Below are positions 25,511 to 36,827 of a stretch of 64,000 bases of DNA, piece by piece (position 1 is the first letter of the stretch; each line of letters opens with the position of its first letter). The notes beneath the pieces were generated by a model. The model was given only the letters and a program-made list of their open reading frames with translations. It did no database searches and was not told where the DNA came from. The stretch comes from an uncultured Caulobacter sp. GTDB lineage: Bacteria > Pseudomonadota > Alphaproteobacteria > Caulobacterales > Caulobacteraceae. The stretch lies in contig CAJYMH010000007.1 in assembly GCA_913776195.1 (NCBI GenBank), positions 85,773-149,772 of the forward strand. The letters are read 5' to 3'. Position numbers and translations under genes: made by a program.

Positions 25511-26512
25511 ATGTCCGTCGCCAAGTCCAAGGGTCTCGCCGCCGCCGCCGCCCTGGCCGGAGCCCTGATGTTCGCCGCCCCAGCCCTCGCCGGGGTCGGG
25601 TTTCAGAAGCTCAGCATTCCCGATCCGCGGGGCGGCGAGATCGAGGTGGGCGTCTGGTACCCCGCCGACGCGCCGATGCGGACGATCCCCCTGGGCCTCA
25701 ACAGCATGCAGGTCGCGCTTGGCGCGCCGATGAAGGGCGAGGCACTGCCGCTGGTGGTCATGTCGCACGGCAACGGCGGCTTCTTCGGGGGGCATTCCGA
25801 CACCGCTTCCGCCCTGGCCGAGGCGGGGTTCGTGACGGCGGCCCTGACCCACACGGGGGATAACTACGCCGATCAGAGCCGCGCCACGGAGATGGCGAAC
25901 CGGCCCCGGCAGGTCAGCGTCCTGATCGACTACATGCTCGAGGAGTGGCGGCTGCATGACCGGCTGGCCCCTCGGAAGGTGGGGGCCTTCGGTTTCTCCT
26001 CGGGCGGCTTCACGATCACCGCCGCCATCGGCGGGGTTCCGGTGGTGGAGAAGATCGCCGAGCATTGCCGCCAGCGGCCGCAGTTCTTCGACTGCCAACT
26101 GATCGGCCGCCGGCCCACCGATCCGACCCTATGGGCGGGCTGGAAGCGCGATGAGCGGATCAAGGCCGCGGTGATCGCCGAGCCGGCCCTGGGCTTCACC
26201 TTCACCGCCGAGAGCCTGGGATCTGTTAAAATACCCGTGCAGCTCTGGCGTGCCGAGTTCGACAAAATCCTCCCCGAGCCGTTCTACGTCCAGCCGGTCC
26301 GCGAGAAGCTGGGAACGCCGCCGGAATATCATCTGGTGAAGAACGCCGATCACTTCGACTTCCTCCAGCCTTGCAGCGACGAGGCGATCCGGCGCAGCCC
26401 TGACATCTGCCTCCCCGCGCCGGGCTTCGACCGCGAGGCGTTCCACAAGGATTTCAACCGCGAGGTGGTCCGCTTCTTCCGAGAAAATTTGGGCGTCGTT
26501 AACCGGCCTTAA
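25511..26512 (+). CDS. Secreted dienelactone-hydrolase-like alpha/beta hydrolase
   Basis: A 333-residue exported hydrolase. The signal peptide is MSVAKSKGLAAAAALAGALM with cleavage near ALA. The catalytic serine lies in GAFGFSSGGFT (G-x-S-x-G), preceded by LVVMSHGNGGFFGGHSD. The acid and histidine are probably in the C-terminal part (NADHFDFLQPC). Pairs of Cys (EHCRQRPQFFDCQ, QPCSDEAIRRSPDICLP) suggest disulfides in the periplasm. The ATG at 25511 follows AAAGGAG and opens on the signal peptide. Substrate unknown; polyester or dienelactone-type esters are possible. Confidence 0.88.
   Translation: MSVAKSKGLAAAAALAGALMFAAPALAGVGFQKLSIPDPRGGEIEVGVWYPADAPMRTIPLGLNSMQVALGAPMKGEALPLVVMSHGNGGFFGGHSDTASALAEAGFVTAALTHTGDNYADQSRATEMANRPRQVSVLIDYMLEEWRLHDRLAPRKVGAFGFSSGGFTITAAIGGVPVVEKIAEHCRQRPQFFDCQLIGRRPTDPTLWAGWKRDERIKAAVIAEPALGFTFTAESLGSVKIPVQLWRAEFDKILPEPFYVQPVREKLGTPPEYHLVKNADHFDFLQPCSDEAIRRSPDICLPAPGFDREAFHKDFNREVVRFFRENLGVVNRP
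26499..26512 (+). promoter_or_regulatory. CtrA-like box upstream of fliI (TTAA-N6-TTAA)
   Basis: TTAACCGGCCTTAA overlaps the last codons of the hydrolase gene, 69-82 bp before the fliI start. Another isolated TTAAC lies at 26533-26537. fliIJ is a CtrA-controlled early flagellar operon in Caulobacter. Confidence 0.6.
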
Positions 26513-26580
26513 CGAGACGTTTTCACTCATGGTTAACGAGCTTGTCTGCATGGTCGCCCCTCAAGTGCTGAGGGGCCGCT

Positions 26581-27912
26581 TTGCAGAACCTGATCGCCGC
26601 CGTTGAGCGCATCGATCCCCTGACCGTATTCGGTCGCGTCGCGGGGGTGAACGGGCTGCTGATCGAGGCCCGCGGCGGGCTGACCCGCCTGTCCGTGGGG
26701 GCTCGGGTGGAGATCGAACGCTTCGGCCAGCGCCCCCTTCCGGCGGAGGTCGTCGGCTTCCGCGAGACGCGCGCCCTGCTGATGCCGTTCGGTCCGGTGG
26801 AGGGCGTGGCGCCCGGAGCCGAGATCAAGATCCGTCCCGAGGGCGCGGTGGTCCGCCCGACCGCCGCTTGGCTGGGCCGCATCGTCGACGCCTTCGGCGA
26901 GCCCATCGACGGGCTGGGTCCGCTGCCCCAGGGCGAAGCGGCCTATCCGCTGAAGGCCGCGCCGCCGTCCGCCCACGCCCGTGGACGGGTGGGCGAGCGG
27001 CTGGACCTGGGCGTCCGGTCGATGAACGTCTTCACCACCACCTGCCGGGGGCAGCGCCTGGGCATCTTCGCCGGTTCGGGCGTGGGCAAGTCGGTGCTGC
27101 TGTCGATGCTGGCGCGGCAGGCGACCTGCGATGCGGTGGTGGTGGGGCTGATCGGCGAACGCGGCCGCGAAGTGCGCGAGTTCATCGAGGAGACCTTGGG
27201 CGAGGAAGGCCTGCGCCGCGCCATCGTGGTGGTGGCGACTTCGGACGAGCCGGCGCTGAAGCGCCGCCAAGCCGCCTACATGACCCTGGCCCTGGCTGAG
27301 TTCCTGCGCGACCAGGACATGGAGGTCCTGTGCCTTATGGACTCGGTGACCCGCTTCGCAATGGCCCAGCGGGAGATCGGCCTGGCCGCCGGTGAGCCGC
27401 CGACCACCAAGGGCTACACCCCGACCGTCTTCACCGAGCTGCCCAAGCTGCTGGAGCGTGCGGGACCTGGGCCGATTCGTCCTGACGGCACCACGGCGGG
27501 GCCGATCACGGCGCTGTTCACAGTGCTGGTGGACGGCGACGACCACAATGAGCCCATCGCCGACGCCACACGAGGCATCCTGGACGGCCACATCGTCATG
27601 GAACGGGCCATCGCCGAGCGTGGCCGTTTCCCGGCGATCAATGTGCTGAAGTCGATCAGCCGAACCATGCCGGGCTGCCAGTTCCCCGAAGAGCGGGATG
27701 TTGTGAAGGGCGCGCGCCAGGTGATGGCCGCCTATTCGAACATGGAGGAGCTGATCCGCATCGGCGCCTATCGCGCCGGCTCGGATCCTCAGATCGACCG
27801 GGCCATCGTTCTAAACCCGGCCATCGAGGAGTTCCTGTCCCAGGACAAGGACGAGGCGACGAGCCTTGACGACTCCTTCCACCAGCTTTCCAGCATTTTG
27901 AACGCGGCGTGA
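26581..27912 (+). CDS. fliI: Flagellar export ATPase FliI
   Basis: A 443-residue ATPase of the flagellar type III export apparatus. Walker A is [15 protein letters not shown]; the F1-like [14 protein letters not shown] and [18 protein letters not shown] segments follow. Translation must start at TTG (26581), since an in-frame TGA lies at 26569-26571 and no ATG precedes the conserved [12 protein letters not shown]; a GAGG motif lies upstream. fliJ follows after 4 nt, so the pair is an operon. Confidence 0.97.
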   Translation: MQNLIAAVERIDPLTVFGRVAGVNGLLIEARGGLTRLSVGARVEIERFGQRPLPAEVVGFRETRALLMPFGPVEGVAPGAEIKIRPEGAVVRPTAAWLGRIVDAFGEPIDGLGPLPQGEAAYPLKAAPPSAHARGRVGERLDLGVRSMNVFTTTCRGQRLGIFAGSGVGKSVLLSMLARQATCDAVVVGLIGERGREVREFIEETLGEEGLRRAIVVVATSDEPALKRRQAAYMTLALAEFLRDQDMEVLCLMDSVTRFAMAQREIGLAAGEPPTTKGYTPTVFTELPKLLERAGPGPIRPDGTTAGPITALFTVLVDGDDHNEPIADATRGILDGHIVMERAIAERGRFPAINVLKSISRTMPGCQFPEERDVVKGARQVMAAYSNMEELIRIGAYRAGSDPQIDRAIVLNPAIEEFLSQDKDEATSLDDSFHQLSSILNAA

Positions 27913-27916
27913 TCTG

Positions 27917-28330
27917 ATGACCAAGTGGGCCGCTTCTCTTATCCGCATCGCCAACTATGAGGTCGAGACGCTGCAGAAGCGTCTGGGCGAAATCGCCGCG
28001 CGCCGTCAGGACGCCGAAATCCGCCTGGCCATGCTTGACGCCGAGGGCGAGGCTGAGATGCTGCGCGCGCAGTCGGACGCCAACGCCGGCTGGTACATGG
28101 TCGGCTACACGCAGGGTCTGACGGTGCGCAAGGCGCAGATCCAGACCCAGATCGACGCGATCAAGGTTGAGGAGTCCGGCGCGCGTGACGCCCTGTCCCG
28201 CGCGTTCGAAGAGCTCAAGAAGTACGAGCAGGTGGCGGAGAACGCCAAGGTCGCGCGTCAGAAGAAGAACGACGCGATCGAAACCGCCCAGATGGACGAG
28301 ATGGGTCTGAGGAAGAGCGGGACGCGGTAG
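27917..28330 (+). CDS. fliJ: Flagellar export protein FliJ
   Basis: A 137-residue, almost wholly helical coiled-coil protein (SLIRIANYEVETLQKRLGEI, FEELKKYEQVAENAKVARQ). Its size and position straight after fliI are those of FliJ, the central stalk of the FliI hexamer and escort for export chaperones. Sequence in this family is poorly conserved, so the call relies on context and coiled-coil character. Confidence 0.92.
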   Translation: MTKWAASLIRIANYEVETLQKRLGEIAARRQDAEIRLAMLDAEGEAEMLRAQSDANAGWYMVGYTQGLTVRKAQIQTQIDAIKVEESGARDALSRAFEELKKYEQVAENAKVARQKKNDAIETAQMDEMGLRKSGTR

Positions 28331-28337
28331 TCCGCCC

Positions 28338-28718
28338 TCAGGCTTCGTCCGGGCGGGCGCGGGGAATGATGGCCGACTCGGCGTCATGCGATTGGCGCAG
28401 GGAGCGCAGGTCGTCGCTGATGCGGAAGATGGCCACGTAGAATTCGCAGAAGGCGCGCCACAGCAGCGCCATGGCGCCGGCGGCCAGCAGGCCCGCGATC
28501 AGAACGGGGAAGGCTAGAAGGATAGAGCCCAGGCCGGGCTCCTTCAGAGCCAGGCCTACGGCGGCGCCGACGACGGAAAAGGCGAAGAGGGCGATGACGC
28601 CCAGGCCAGCCCAATAGACCAGATGGATGACCTGGCCGGTGACCAGGCGGTCAAACGTCAGGAGATCCCAGATCAGGCCGGCGGAACCGCCGCCCGCCGA
28701 TCGTTTAGCCGCAGGCAT
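28338..28718 (-). CDS. DUF4282-like membrane protein
   Basis: A 126-residue small membrane protein. After a short polar N-terminus, the LTFDRLVTGQVIHLVYWAGL stretch and a second helix (ILLAFPVLIAGLLAAGAMAL) give two transmembrane segments. The conserved WRAFCEFYVAIFRISDDLR segment follows and matches DUF4282 proteins. Function unknown. The start at 28718 (MPAAKRSAGG) is preferred to a longer one at 28769. It converges on fliJ with a 7-bp gap. Confidence 0.8.
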   Translation of the reverse strand: MPAAKRSAGGGSAGLIWDLLTFDRLVTGQVIHLVYWAGLGVIALFAFSVVGAAVGLALKEPGLGSILLAFPVLIAGLLAAGAMALLWRAFCEFYVAIFRISDDLRSLRQSHDAESAIIPRARPDEA

Positions 28719-28782
28719 GCACCAAAAACCCTTCTCGTCAGCGCGCCTCTGAGCCGCGCCTGCGGGCATGGCTACCAGCCGA

Positions 28783-28817
28783 AGCCTGCGACGGCAATGG
28801 TTCGCACGTCGCAGGCT
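28783..28817. repeat. Inverted repeat in the 28.7-28.9 kb gap
   Basis: Perfect 10-bp arms (AGCCTGCGAC / GTCGCAGGCT) around a 15-nt centre lie between the DUF4282 gene start and the next hairpin. Role unknown; it may be an operator or an extra RNA stem. Confidence 0.5.
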
Positions 28818-28831
28818 TTGACCGATGGGGA

Positions 28832-28862
28832 ACGGCCGCGAAACCCGGGGCTTCGCGGCCGT
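28832..28862 (-). terminator. Hairpin downstream of the Thr-rich secreted protein gene
   Basis: Perfect 11-bp arms (ACGGCCGCGAA / TTCGCGGCCGT) with a 9-nt loop begin 16 nt after the stop at 28878. Strong stem but little U-tract. Confidence 0.6.
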
Positions 28863-28877
28863 CGAGGACCCTCGTCC

Positions 28878-29396
28878 TTACTTCGGCGCCATGCCGGCCG
28901 CCGCGGCCAAAATCTGAGCCTTGGTCACCGAGGCCACCAGCTTGCCGTCCTGGCTGGCGATGGCTGCGGCCGGCAGACCCAGCGTCTTGCCGTCGACATT
29001 CACGGCGACGATCTGCTGACCGCCTTGCTCGTAGGTCTTCTCGACCAAGCCGACCTGACCGCCGGCCGGATCCCAGACCTGGGCGCCCGCGGTGAAGGTC
29101 GTGGAGCTGGTCGTGGTGGTCGACGAGCTCGGCTGAGCGGCGCTGTCGGCTGCGGTCGCATCCGTCGTCGTGGTCGTGGTGGTGGTCGCAGCCGGCGGCG
29201 TCGCGGCCGGCGCAGCCGCATCCGTGCTGGTGGTCGTTGTTGTGCTTTCCGTCGTGGTCGGCGGAGTCGTCGCGGTCGCCGGTTGAGTGGCGGTCGTGGT
29301 GGTTTCGGTGGTGGTCGTCTTGGCTTCTTGAGCGTGAGCCACGGCCGTCATCGACAGAGCGGCGGCAGCGACGGTCGCCAGCAGAGTACGTTGCAT
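28878..29396 (-). CDS. Secreted Thr/Ala-rich protein with PRC-barrel-like end
   Basis: A 172-residue exported protein. The signal peptide is MQRTLLATVAAAALSMTAVA with cleavage at AHA. About 80 residues follow that are nearly all Thr, Ala, Ser and Pro, including runs of five to eight Thr, a likely flexible or glycosylated linker. The last about 65 residues (GAQVWDPAGGQVGLVEKTYE, VNVDGKTLGLPAAAIASQDG) resemble a PRC-barrel fold. An upstream ATG at 29417 (MKFLEHLMQRT) also has a good Shine-Dalgarno, so seven extra residues are possible. Function unknown. Confidence 0.8.
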   Translation of the reverse strand: MQRTLLATVAAAALSMTAVAHAQEAKTTTTETTTTATQPATATTPPTTTESTTTTTSTDAAAPAATPPAATTTTTTTTDATAADSAAQPSSSTTTTSSTTFTAGAQVWDPAGGQVGLVEKTYEQGGQQIVAVNVDGKTLGLPAAAIASQDGKLVASVTKAQILAAAAGMAPK

Positions 29397-29506
29397 GAGG
29401 TGCTCCAAAAATTTCATCGAAACGCTCCCCCGAGGCCAAACCAACGCGGCCGCGTTCGCAGACGTTCCCATATTATTTCGGATTGTTTCGGTCGCCGGAC
29501 GGGCGA

Positions 29507-31603
29507 TCAGATCATGCCGACGGTCTTCAGACGGGCTCGCGGGTGAATCTCGCTCTGGCTCATCACCACGGTCTGGCCGCGGAAACGCTCGATGATCGAG
29601 CGGACATAGGGGCGGATGCCCGGGCTGGTCAGAAGCACGGCCGTATCGCCTTGCAGGGCCGCTTGTTCGAAGGCCTCGCGGACCTCGCCGATGAACGATT
29701 GCAGGCGAGACGGGGCGAGGGCCAGCTGCTTGTCCTCGCCCGGTCCGACCAGGGCCTCGGAGAAGGCGTTCTCCCAGTCGGCTGACAAGGTGATGATCGC
29801 CAGGGCGCCGTCGTCGCCGCGGTTGGCCCAGCACAGCTGGCGGCCGATCTTGGCGCGCACCTGCTCCACCAGGCTGGTGAGCGAGCCGGTGTGGGCGGCG
29901 GCCTCGCCGATCCCTTCCAGTATGGTCGGCAGGTCGCGGATGGAGACGCGTTCGCGCAGGAGGGCCTGCAGCACGCGTTGAACGGTGGTGGCGCTGGCCA
30001 GGGCCGGGATGACGTCGTCCACCAGTTTCTTCTGCTCGCCGGGCAGATCCTTCAGGAGCTTCTGCACCTCGGCGTAGGAGAGCAGGTCGGCCATGTTCTC
30101 CTTGAGGAGTTCAGTCAGGTGGGTGGTCAGGACCGTGGCCGGATCGACGATGGTGTAGCCGCGGAAGGTCGCTTCCTCGCGCAGGCTGTCGGCGACCCAG
30201 GTGGCGGGCAGACCGAAGGCCGGCTCGCGCACATGCTCGCCCGGCAGCTCCACCTGGCCGCCGCGAGGGTCCATGGCCATAAGATGGCCCAGGCGCACCT
30301 CGCCGGACCCGACCTCCATCTCCTTGATGCGGATGGAGTAGCCGCTGTTGGGCAGGCGCATGTTGTCGAGGATGCGCACCGGCGGCATGACGAAGCCGAA
30401 GTCGGTGGCCAGCGTCTTGCGCAGGGCGCGGATCTGATCGGTCAGGCGGCGGCCTTCCAAATCGTTGATCAGCGACAGCAGTCCGTAGCCCAGCTCGATC
30501 TTAACGTCGTCGATGGCCAGGGTGTTGGAGATCGGCTCTTCTTCCTGGGACGCGGCCTCCTCAAGCGGAGCCAGGCCGTCGCCCGCTGGTTGTAGTTTGG
30601 CCTGTCCGCGCCTCCAGGCGAGATAGCCGGTGCCGACGGCCACCGCGGCGAAGGGCAGGATGGGCATGCCGGGGATCAGGGCGATGACGCCGGACGAGGC
30701 CGACACCATGCCCAGGCTGACCGGGTTCATTGCGAGCTGGTTGACCAGCGCCTTGTCAGCCGAACCCTCGACGCCGGCTTTCGACACCAGCAGACCGGCG
30801 GCGATGGAGATGATCAGGGCGGGGATCTGGCTGACCAGACCGTCGCCGATGGTCATGACGGTGTAGGTCGAGGCCGCCGCGCCGATCGGCACGTTGTGCT
30901 GCAGCACGCCGATTAGGATGCCGCCGACCACGTTGATGCCCGTGATGATCAGGCCAGCGACGGCGTCGCCCTTCACGAACTTGCTGGCGCCGTCCATGGC
31001 GCCGAAGAAGGTGCTTTCCTGCTCCAGCTCCTTGCGGCGCAGCTTGGCGCTTTCCTGATCGATCAGGCCGCTGGACAGGTCGGCGTCGATGGCCATCTGC
31101 TTGCCCGGCATGGCGTCCAGGGTGAAGCGTGCCGACACTTCGGCGATCCGCCCCGAACCCTTGGTGATGACCATGAAGTTCACCAGCACCAGGATGATGA
31201 AGACGATCACGCCGATGACGAAGTTGCCGCTCATCATCAGGTTGCCGAAGGCTTCGATGATGTGGCCGGCGCCGTTCGCGCCTTCGTGGCCATGGCTGAG
31301 GATCAGGCGCGTGGAGGCGATGTTCAGGCCCAGCCGAAACAGGGTCGCCACCAGCAGCACGGTGGGGAAGGAACTGAATTCGAGAGGACGCTTGATAAGC
31401 AGCGCCGTCATCAGGATCAGCACCGAGCTGGTCACCGAGATCGATAGCAAAAGGTCCAGCAGGAACGGCGGGACTGGAATGATCAGCAGGACGATGATGG
31501 CGGCGATGCCGACCGCCAGCCCGACCTCGCCGCGCAGCAGCCAACCCCCGATGTCTCGGGGGTTGAAGCCGTTCTGATTGGCGTTGAGGCCGACGTCGGT
31601 CAT
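29507..31603 (-). CDS. flhA: Flagellar biosynthesis protein FlhA
   Basis: A 698-residue inner-membrane component of the flagellar export gate. The N-terminal half has about eight transmembrane helices (for example VGIAAIIVLLIIPVPPFLLD) and the FHIPEP-family loop MPGKQMAIDADLSSGLIDQ. The C-terminal cytoplasmic domain includes GYTIVDPATVLTTHLTELL. The family's usual length is about 690-700. It follows flbD on the same strand with a 63-bp gap, so it may be the last gene of the fliF operon. Confidence 0.97.
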   Translation of the reverse strand: MTDVGLNANQNGFNPRDIGGWLLRGEVGLAVGIAAIIVLLIIPVPPFLLDLLLSISVTSSVLILMTALLIKRPLEFSSFPTVLLVATLFRLGLNIASTRLILSHGHEGANGAGHIIEAFGNLMMSGNFVIGVIVFIILVLVNFMVITKGSGRIAEVSARFTLDAMPGKQMAIDADLSSGLIDQESAKLRRKELEQESTFFGAMDGASKFVKGDAVAGLIITGINVVGGILIGVLQHNVPIGAAASTYTVMTIGDGLVSQIPALIISIAAGLLVSKAGVEGSADKALVNQLAMNPVSLGMVSASSGVIALIPGMPILPFAAVAVGTGYLAWRRGQAKLQPAGDGLAPLEEAASQEEEPISNTLAIDDVKIELGYGLLSLINDLEGRRLTDQIRALRKTLATDFGFVMPPVRILDNMRLPNSGYSIRIKEMEVGSGEVRLGHLMAMDPRGGQVELPGEHVREPAFGLPATWVADSLREEATFRGYTIVDPATVLTTHLTELLKENMADLLSYAEVQKLLKDLPGEQKKLVDDVIPALASATTVQRVLQALLRERVSIRDLPTILEGIGEAAAHTGSLTSLVEQVRAKIGRQLCWANRGDDGALAIITLSADWENAFSEALVGPGEDKQLALAPSRLQSFIGEVREAFEQAALQGDTAVLLTSPGIRPYVRSIIERFRGQTVVMSQSEIHPRARLKTVGMI

Positions 31604-31666
31604 GGACTGCTCACACGCTCAGATTCCCGCCGCCCGCCCAAGCGAAAAGAGGCGGGAGAATCGGGA

Positions 31667-33040
<1,374 letters not shown>

Positions 33041-33069
33041 GTTCTTGTCTCCTTCTCGACAGCCCGCCC

Positions 33070-33411
33070 CTAGGCGTTGCTGTCGCCGTCCTTGATGATT
33101 TCGGTCATGGTCACGCCCAGGCGTTCGTCGACGACGACGACCTCGCCCCGGGCGACCAGGCGGTTGTTCACGTAGATGTCGATGGCCTCGCCGACCTTGC
33201 GGTCCAGCTCCAGCACGCTGCCTTGGTTCAGCTTGAGCAGTTGCGCCACTGACAGGTGAGCCTTGCCGAGCACGGCCGAAATACTGACGGGGACGTCGAA
33301 GACCGGCGCCAGATCGGAGGCGATTTTGTCATCGTACTCGATGGGCATCTCGGTCGCGAGGGTGTCCTCGGGACCGAATTCGTCGAGCGTGAGGTTCGGT
33401 TCATCGACCAT
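33070..33411 (-). CDS. fliN: Flagellar motor switch protein FliN
   Basis: A 113-residue SpoA-domain protein of the C-ring. VFDVPVSISAVLGKAHLSVA and LDRKVGEAIDIYVNNRLVAR are conserved, as is RGEVVVVDERLGVTMTEI at the end. A short acidic N-terminus precedes the domain. It is 4 nt from fliH upstream and 29 nt from flbD downstream. Confidence 0.96.
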   Translation of the reverse strand: MVDEPNLTLDEFGPEDTLATEMPIEYDDKIASDLAPVFDVPVSISAVLGKAHLSVAQLLKLNQGSVLELDRKVGEAIDIYVNNRLVARGEVVVVDERLGVTMTEIIKDGDSNA

Positions 33412-33415
33412 GGGG

Positions 33416-34072
33416 TCAGCCTTCCGAGTGGGCGGCGGTCAGGGGTTCGGCGTGAAGACCCTCGGCCGCCAGGGCGGCGTTGAGGGCCTCGGCGGTGCGG
33501 GCGGCGGTGGCGGGCGGATCGAAGGCGGCGCGGCCGTCGGCCCAGTCGAGCATGAAGGCCGCGCGCGGCAGGTTCGGGTCGGCCTTGGCGATGATCTGCC
33601 CCGAGAAACCCACGTTGGCGGCGGCGTCCTCGAGCGCGGCGCTCATGCGTTCCAGCAGCTCTTCCGGCACGCGCAGGACCAGGCGGGGTTGCTGCTCCAG
33701 CTCGCGGGCCAGGCCGTCTAGAGCGGCGCGGAGCGGGGCTTCCGGGAACAGCTCCAGGGCGGCGTCGGCGATCTTGCGGCCGCAGGCCAGGGCCAGGGCG
33801 GCCGAGCCGGCGCGATGGTCGTGGGCGACCTGGGTCAGGCTGGCCAGGGCCGCGCGCGCCGCGTCGGCGGTGGCGCGCAGGGCGATGGCGGCGGCTTCCT
33901 CGGCCCGGGCCACGGCCGAACGCTCGCCCTCGGCGAAGGCGGCGGCGCGCAGCTCGGCGACCTCCTCTTCGGTGTACAACTTGGGCTTGGGCGGCGAGTA
34001 GGCGACGGCGCCGGTGTTGTCGAACACCGTGTCGAAGGCGAATTTGCGATGGACGGTCTGGGGGCTGGTCAT
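33416..34072 (-). CDS. fliH: FliH-like flagellar assembly protein (FlbE)
   Basis: A 218-residue protein in the position of fliH/flbE between fliG and fliN. It has an N-terminal linker, a long Ala-rich helix ([20 protein letters not shown]) and a C-terminal domain with [20 protein letters not shown] and [13 protein letters not shown]. FliH binds FliI and docks it to the C-ring. Sequence conservation in this family is low, so context carries much of the call. Confidence 0.9.
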   Translation of the reverse strand: MTSPQTVHRKFAFDTVFDNTGAVAYSPPKPKLYTEEEVAELRAAAFAEGERSAVARAEEAAAIALRATADAARAALASLTQVAHDHRAGSAALALACGRKIADAALELFPEAPLRAALDGLARELEQQPRLVLRVPEELLERMSAALEDAAANVGFSGQIIAKADPNLPRAAFMLDWADGRAAFDPPATAARTAEALNAALAAEGLHAEPLTAAHSEG

Positions 34073-34073
34073 G

Positions 34074-35096
34074 TCAGTAGATCAGCTCGTCGTCGCCGCC
34101 CTGGCCGGCCAGCATGATCTCGCCCTTGGCGGCGAGGTCCTTGGCGACCTGGACCATGGCGACCTGCGCCTGGTCCACGTCGCGCAGGCGCACGGGACCC
34201 ATTGTCTCCATGTCCTCGCGCATGATCTTGGCGGCGCGTTCGGACATGTTGGAGAAGAACATCTCGCGCAGGCCGTCCGAGGCCCCCTTGAGCGCCAGGG
34301 CCAATTGGTCCTTGTCGACCGCGCGAAGCAGGGTCTGGACGCCGCCGGGATCCAGCTTGCCCAGGTCCTCGAAGACGAACATCAGGGCGCGGATGCGCTC
34401 GGCGCTGTCGCGGTTGCGCTCTTCCAGGGCGGCGATGAAGCGCGCCTCTGTCTGACGGTCGAAGTTGTTGAAGATCTCGGCCATCATCTCGTGGCTGTCG
34501 CGCTTGGACGTGCGGGCCAGGTTCGACATGAACTCCGTGCGCAAGGTCTGCTCGATCTTGTCGAGAATCTCGCGCTGGACCGGCTCCATCCGCAGCATGC
34601 GAGTGACGCATTCCAGGGCGAAGTCTTCCGGCAGCGAGGCGAGAACCCGGGCGGCGTGGTCGCTTTTGACCTTCGACAGCACCACGGCGACGGTCTGCGG
34701 GTATTCGTTCTTCAGGTAGTTGGCGAGCACGCCCTCGTTCACGTTGCCCAGCTTGTCCCACATGGTCCGGCCGGCCGGACCACGGATCTCCTCCATCAGC
34801 GCCTCGACCTTTTCGAGCGGCATGAAGGAGGAAAGCAGGCGCTGGGTCTGCTCATACGAGCCCATGATCGCGCCGGTGGAGCTCATGCCCGACACGAACT
34901 CGACCAGCAGTTCTTCGACCACGGCGGCGGAGACGGTGCCAAGCGACGCCATGGCCTGGGAGACTTCCTTGATCTCCTCGTCGTCCAGGGCTTCCCAGAT
35001 GGCCGTGTGCTCTTCGCCCAGCGCGAGCAGGACGATGGCGGCCTTTTCCGGGCCGGCCAGTTTCTTGATGTCGTCTACCGCCTTGAGCCGGGCCAT
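34074..35096 (-). CDS. fliG: Flagellar motor switch protein FliG
   Basis: A 340-residue torque-generating C-ring protein. It has the N-terminal domain ([19 protein letters not shown]), the middle EHPQ-like region ([20 protein letters not shown]) and the charged C-terminal torque helix region ([36 protein letters not shown]). Its ATG overlaps the fliF stop by one base (TGATG), indicating translational coupling. Confidence 0.97.
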   Translation of the reverse strand: MARLKAVDDIKKLAGPEKAAIVLLALGEEHTAIWEALDDEEIKEVSQAMASLGTVSAAVVEELLVEFVSGMSSTGAIMGSYEQTQRLLSSFMPLEKVEALMEEIRGPAGRTMWDKLGNVNEGVLANYLKNEYPQTVAVVLSKVKSDHAARVLASLPEDFALECVTRMLRMEPVQREILDKIEQTLRTEFMSNLARTSKRDSHEMMAEIFNNFDRQTEARFIAALEERNRDSAERIRALMFVFEDLGKLDPGGVQTLLRAVDKDQLALALKGASDGLREMFFSNMSERAAKIMREDMETMGPVRLRDVDQAQVAMVQVAKDLAAKGEIMLAGQGGDDELIY

Positions 35097-36814
35097 CAGG
35101 TCGTCTCGTGCAGCCAGCTACGGAGGATCGCCACGGACTCCTCCGGATGTTTCTCGACGAATTCCGACACGCGCTTGATGGAGGAGGCCTTCACCTGGCC
35201 TTCGATCTTGGCGATGTCGATACGCTGGTCGAACTCGGACTGCGGGCCGGGCAGGGCCAGGGCGTCGCCTTCCTCGGCGGGGACCTGGACCATCTGCGTG
35301 CCGCCGTCCGGCAGGGTGACCAGGCGGGTGACCATGGGCGTAGAGCCGTCGGCGGCGATGGCGGCCAGGTTCTGGCCCGGCGTCATCGGGGCCTTCGGCT
35401 TCATCATCGGGCGGATGACGAAGAAGATCAGCAGGGCGGCGACGACGCCCAGCACGCCCAGCTCGACGGCGCGCATGATGTCGTTCTTGTCGAACCCGTT
35501 CAACGGGCTGGCGGCGGTGACGCCTTCGCTGGGGTCGCGGGCGAAGCGGACGTTGACGACGTTCAGCTGGTCGCCGCGGTTCTGGTCATAGCCGACAGCG
35601 GCGCGGACCAGCTCCTGGATGCGCTGCATCTCCTCGGCGCTGCGGGCGGTGTAGGCGCCCGGCTCGCCATCGGGGCCCGGAGGGGCGGTGACGCCGTCGA
35701 CCGCCACGGCCACCGAGATCTTGCGGATCTGGCCGGGTTCCACGACCTCGGTCCGCATGGTCTTGGAGATTTCGTAGTTGGTGACGCTGTCGGCGCCGCG
35801 CGAGTTGGAGCCGAGGGCCTGGAAGCCGTTCTGACCCTGCTGGCCGGGGATGTTGGCGGTTGCGGTCGCGCCGACGCTCTCTTCCTGGCGGCGTTCCTCG
35901 GCGGTCTGCTCATTGGTGCTTTCCGAGCGGATGACCTGACCTTCGGGGTCGAAGCGCTCTTCCTGCAGGGTGACGCGGTTCAGGTTCAGGTCGGCGGAGA
36001 CGTTGACGCGGACATTGCCGGCGCCGACCACGCCCTCGACCATCTCCTTGACGGTCTTGGCGATGCGGGCCTCGACCTCGGACTTGCGGTCGTCCGCCAG
36101 CTTGCCGCCCAGGCCGCCGTCGCGGCCGCCTTCGGACAGGGTCTTGCCGTGCTGGTCGATGACGGTGACGGCGTCAGCCTGCAGGTTCGGCACGGCGCCG
36201 GCCACGAGGTTCTGAACCGCGCGGACCATGTCGGCCGAGGGGCCGCGGGCTCCGACACCGATGGTCACGGCGGCCGAAGGACGCTCGGCGTCTTCTTCGA
36301 ACAGCTGGCGCTTGGGCAGGTTCAGGTGCACCCGCACGGAGCTGACGCCGTCCAGGGCGCGGATGGTGCGGGCCAGTTCCCCTTCCAGCGCGCGCTGGCG
36401 ATTCAGCTGCTGCACGAAGTCGGTCTGGCCGAGCACGTTGTTGGAGTCGAAAATCTCGTAGCCGACCGAGCCGGCGGTCACGAGGCCCTTGCCGGAAACC
36501 AGCAGGCGGGTGGAGGCGACCTCGTCGCGGGCGACCATGATGGTCGAGCCGTCTCCCTTGAGGCTGTATTTCACGCCTGCCTGATCGAGGGCGGCGGTGA
36601 CCTCGGAGGCTTCCTTAAGGTCCAGGTTGGAATAGAGCAGCGCTTCGGGCTGGCGGCCCATCATCAGGACGATGGCGACAAGCGCGGCGGCGACGCCCGC
36701 TCCCACGCCCACGAGCGTAGCGAGCCGGCCAACGCCGAACCGTTGCATGGCGCTCATCAACTTTTCCACGCGCGCCTGACCCCCTCGGTCGGGACGACGC
36801 ACCGCCTGCGTCAT
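35096..36814 (-). CDS. fliF: Flagellar MS-ring protein FliF
   Basis: A 572-residue MS-ring protein, the base on which the flagellum is built. An N-terminal membrane helix ([20 protein letters not shown]) and YscJ-like domains ([20 protein letters not shown]) come first. A C-terminal membrane helix ([20 protein letters not shown]) leads to the cytoplasmic tail that binds FliG. ATGs at 36814 and 36757 are both possible; the latter ([10 protein letters not shown]) has GGA at good spacing and leaves room for a leader after the CtrA-like box at 36844-36858. It is the first gene of the fliF operon. Confidence 0.96.
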   Translation of the reverse strand: MTQAVRRPDRGGQARVEKLMSAMQRFGVGRLATLVGVGAGVAAALVAIVLMMGRQPEALLYSNLDLKEASEVTAALDQAGVKYSLKGDGSTIMVARDEVASTRLLVSGKGLVTAGSVGYEIFDSNNVLGQTDFVQQLNRQRALEGELARTIRALDGVSSVRVHLNLPKRQLFEEDAERPSAAVTIGVGARGPSADMVRAVQNLVAGAVPNLQADAVTVIDQHGKTLSEGGRDGGLGGKLADDRKSEVEARIAKTVKEMVEGVVGAGNVRVNVSADLNLNRVTLQEERFDPEGQVIRSESTNEQTAEERRQEESVGATATANIPGQQGQNGFQALGSNSRGADSVTNYEISKTMRTEVVEPGQIRKISVAVAVDGVTAPPGPDGEPGAYTARSAEEMQRIQELVRAAVGYDQNRGDQLNVVNVRFARDPSEGVTAASPLNGFDKNDIMRAVELGVLGVVAALLIFFVIRPMMKPKAPMTPGQNLAAIAADGSTPMVTRLVTLPDGGTQMVQVPAEEGDALALPGPQSEFDQRIDIAKIEGQVKASSIKRVSEFVEKHPEESVAILRSWLHETT

Positions 36815-36827
36815 CCGCTAGGCAGGA

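Noticed and set aside
28878..29834. A 318-residue version of the Thr-rich secreted protein
   Set aside because: It would extend far into flhA and remove the signal peptide from the N-terminus.
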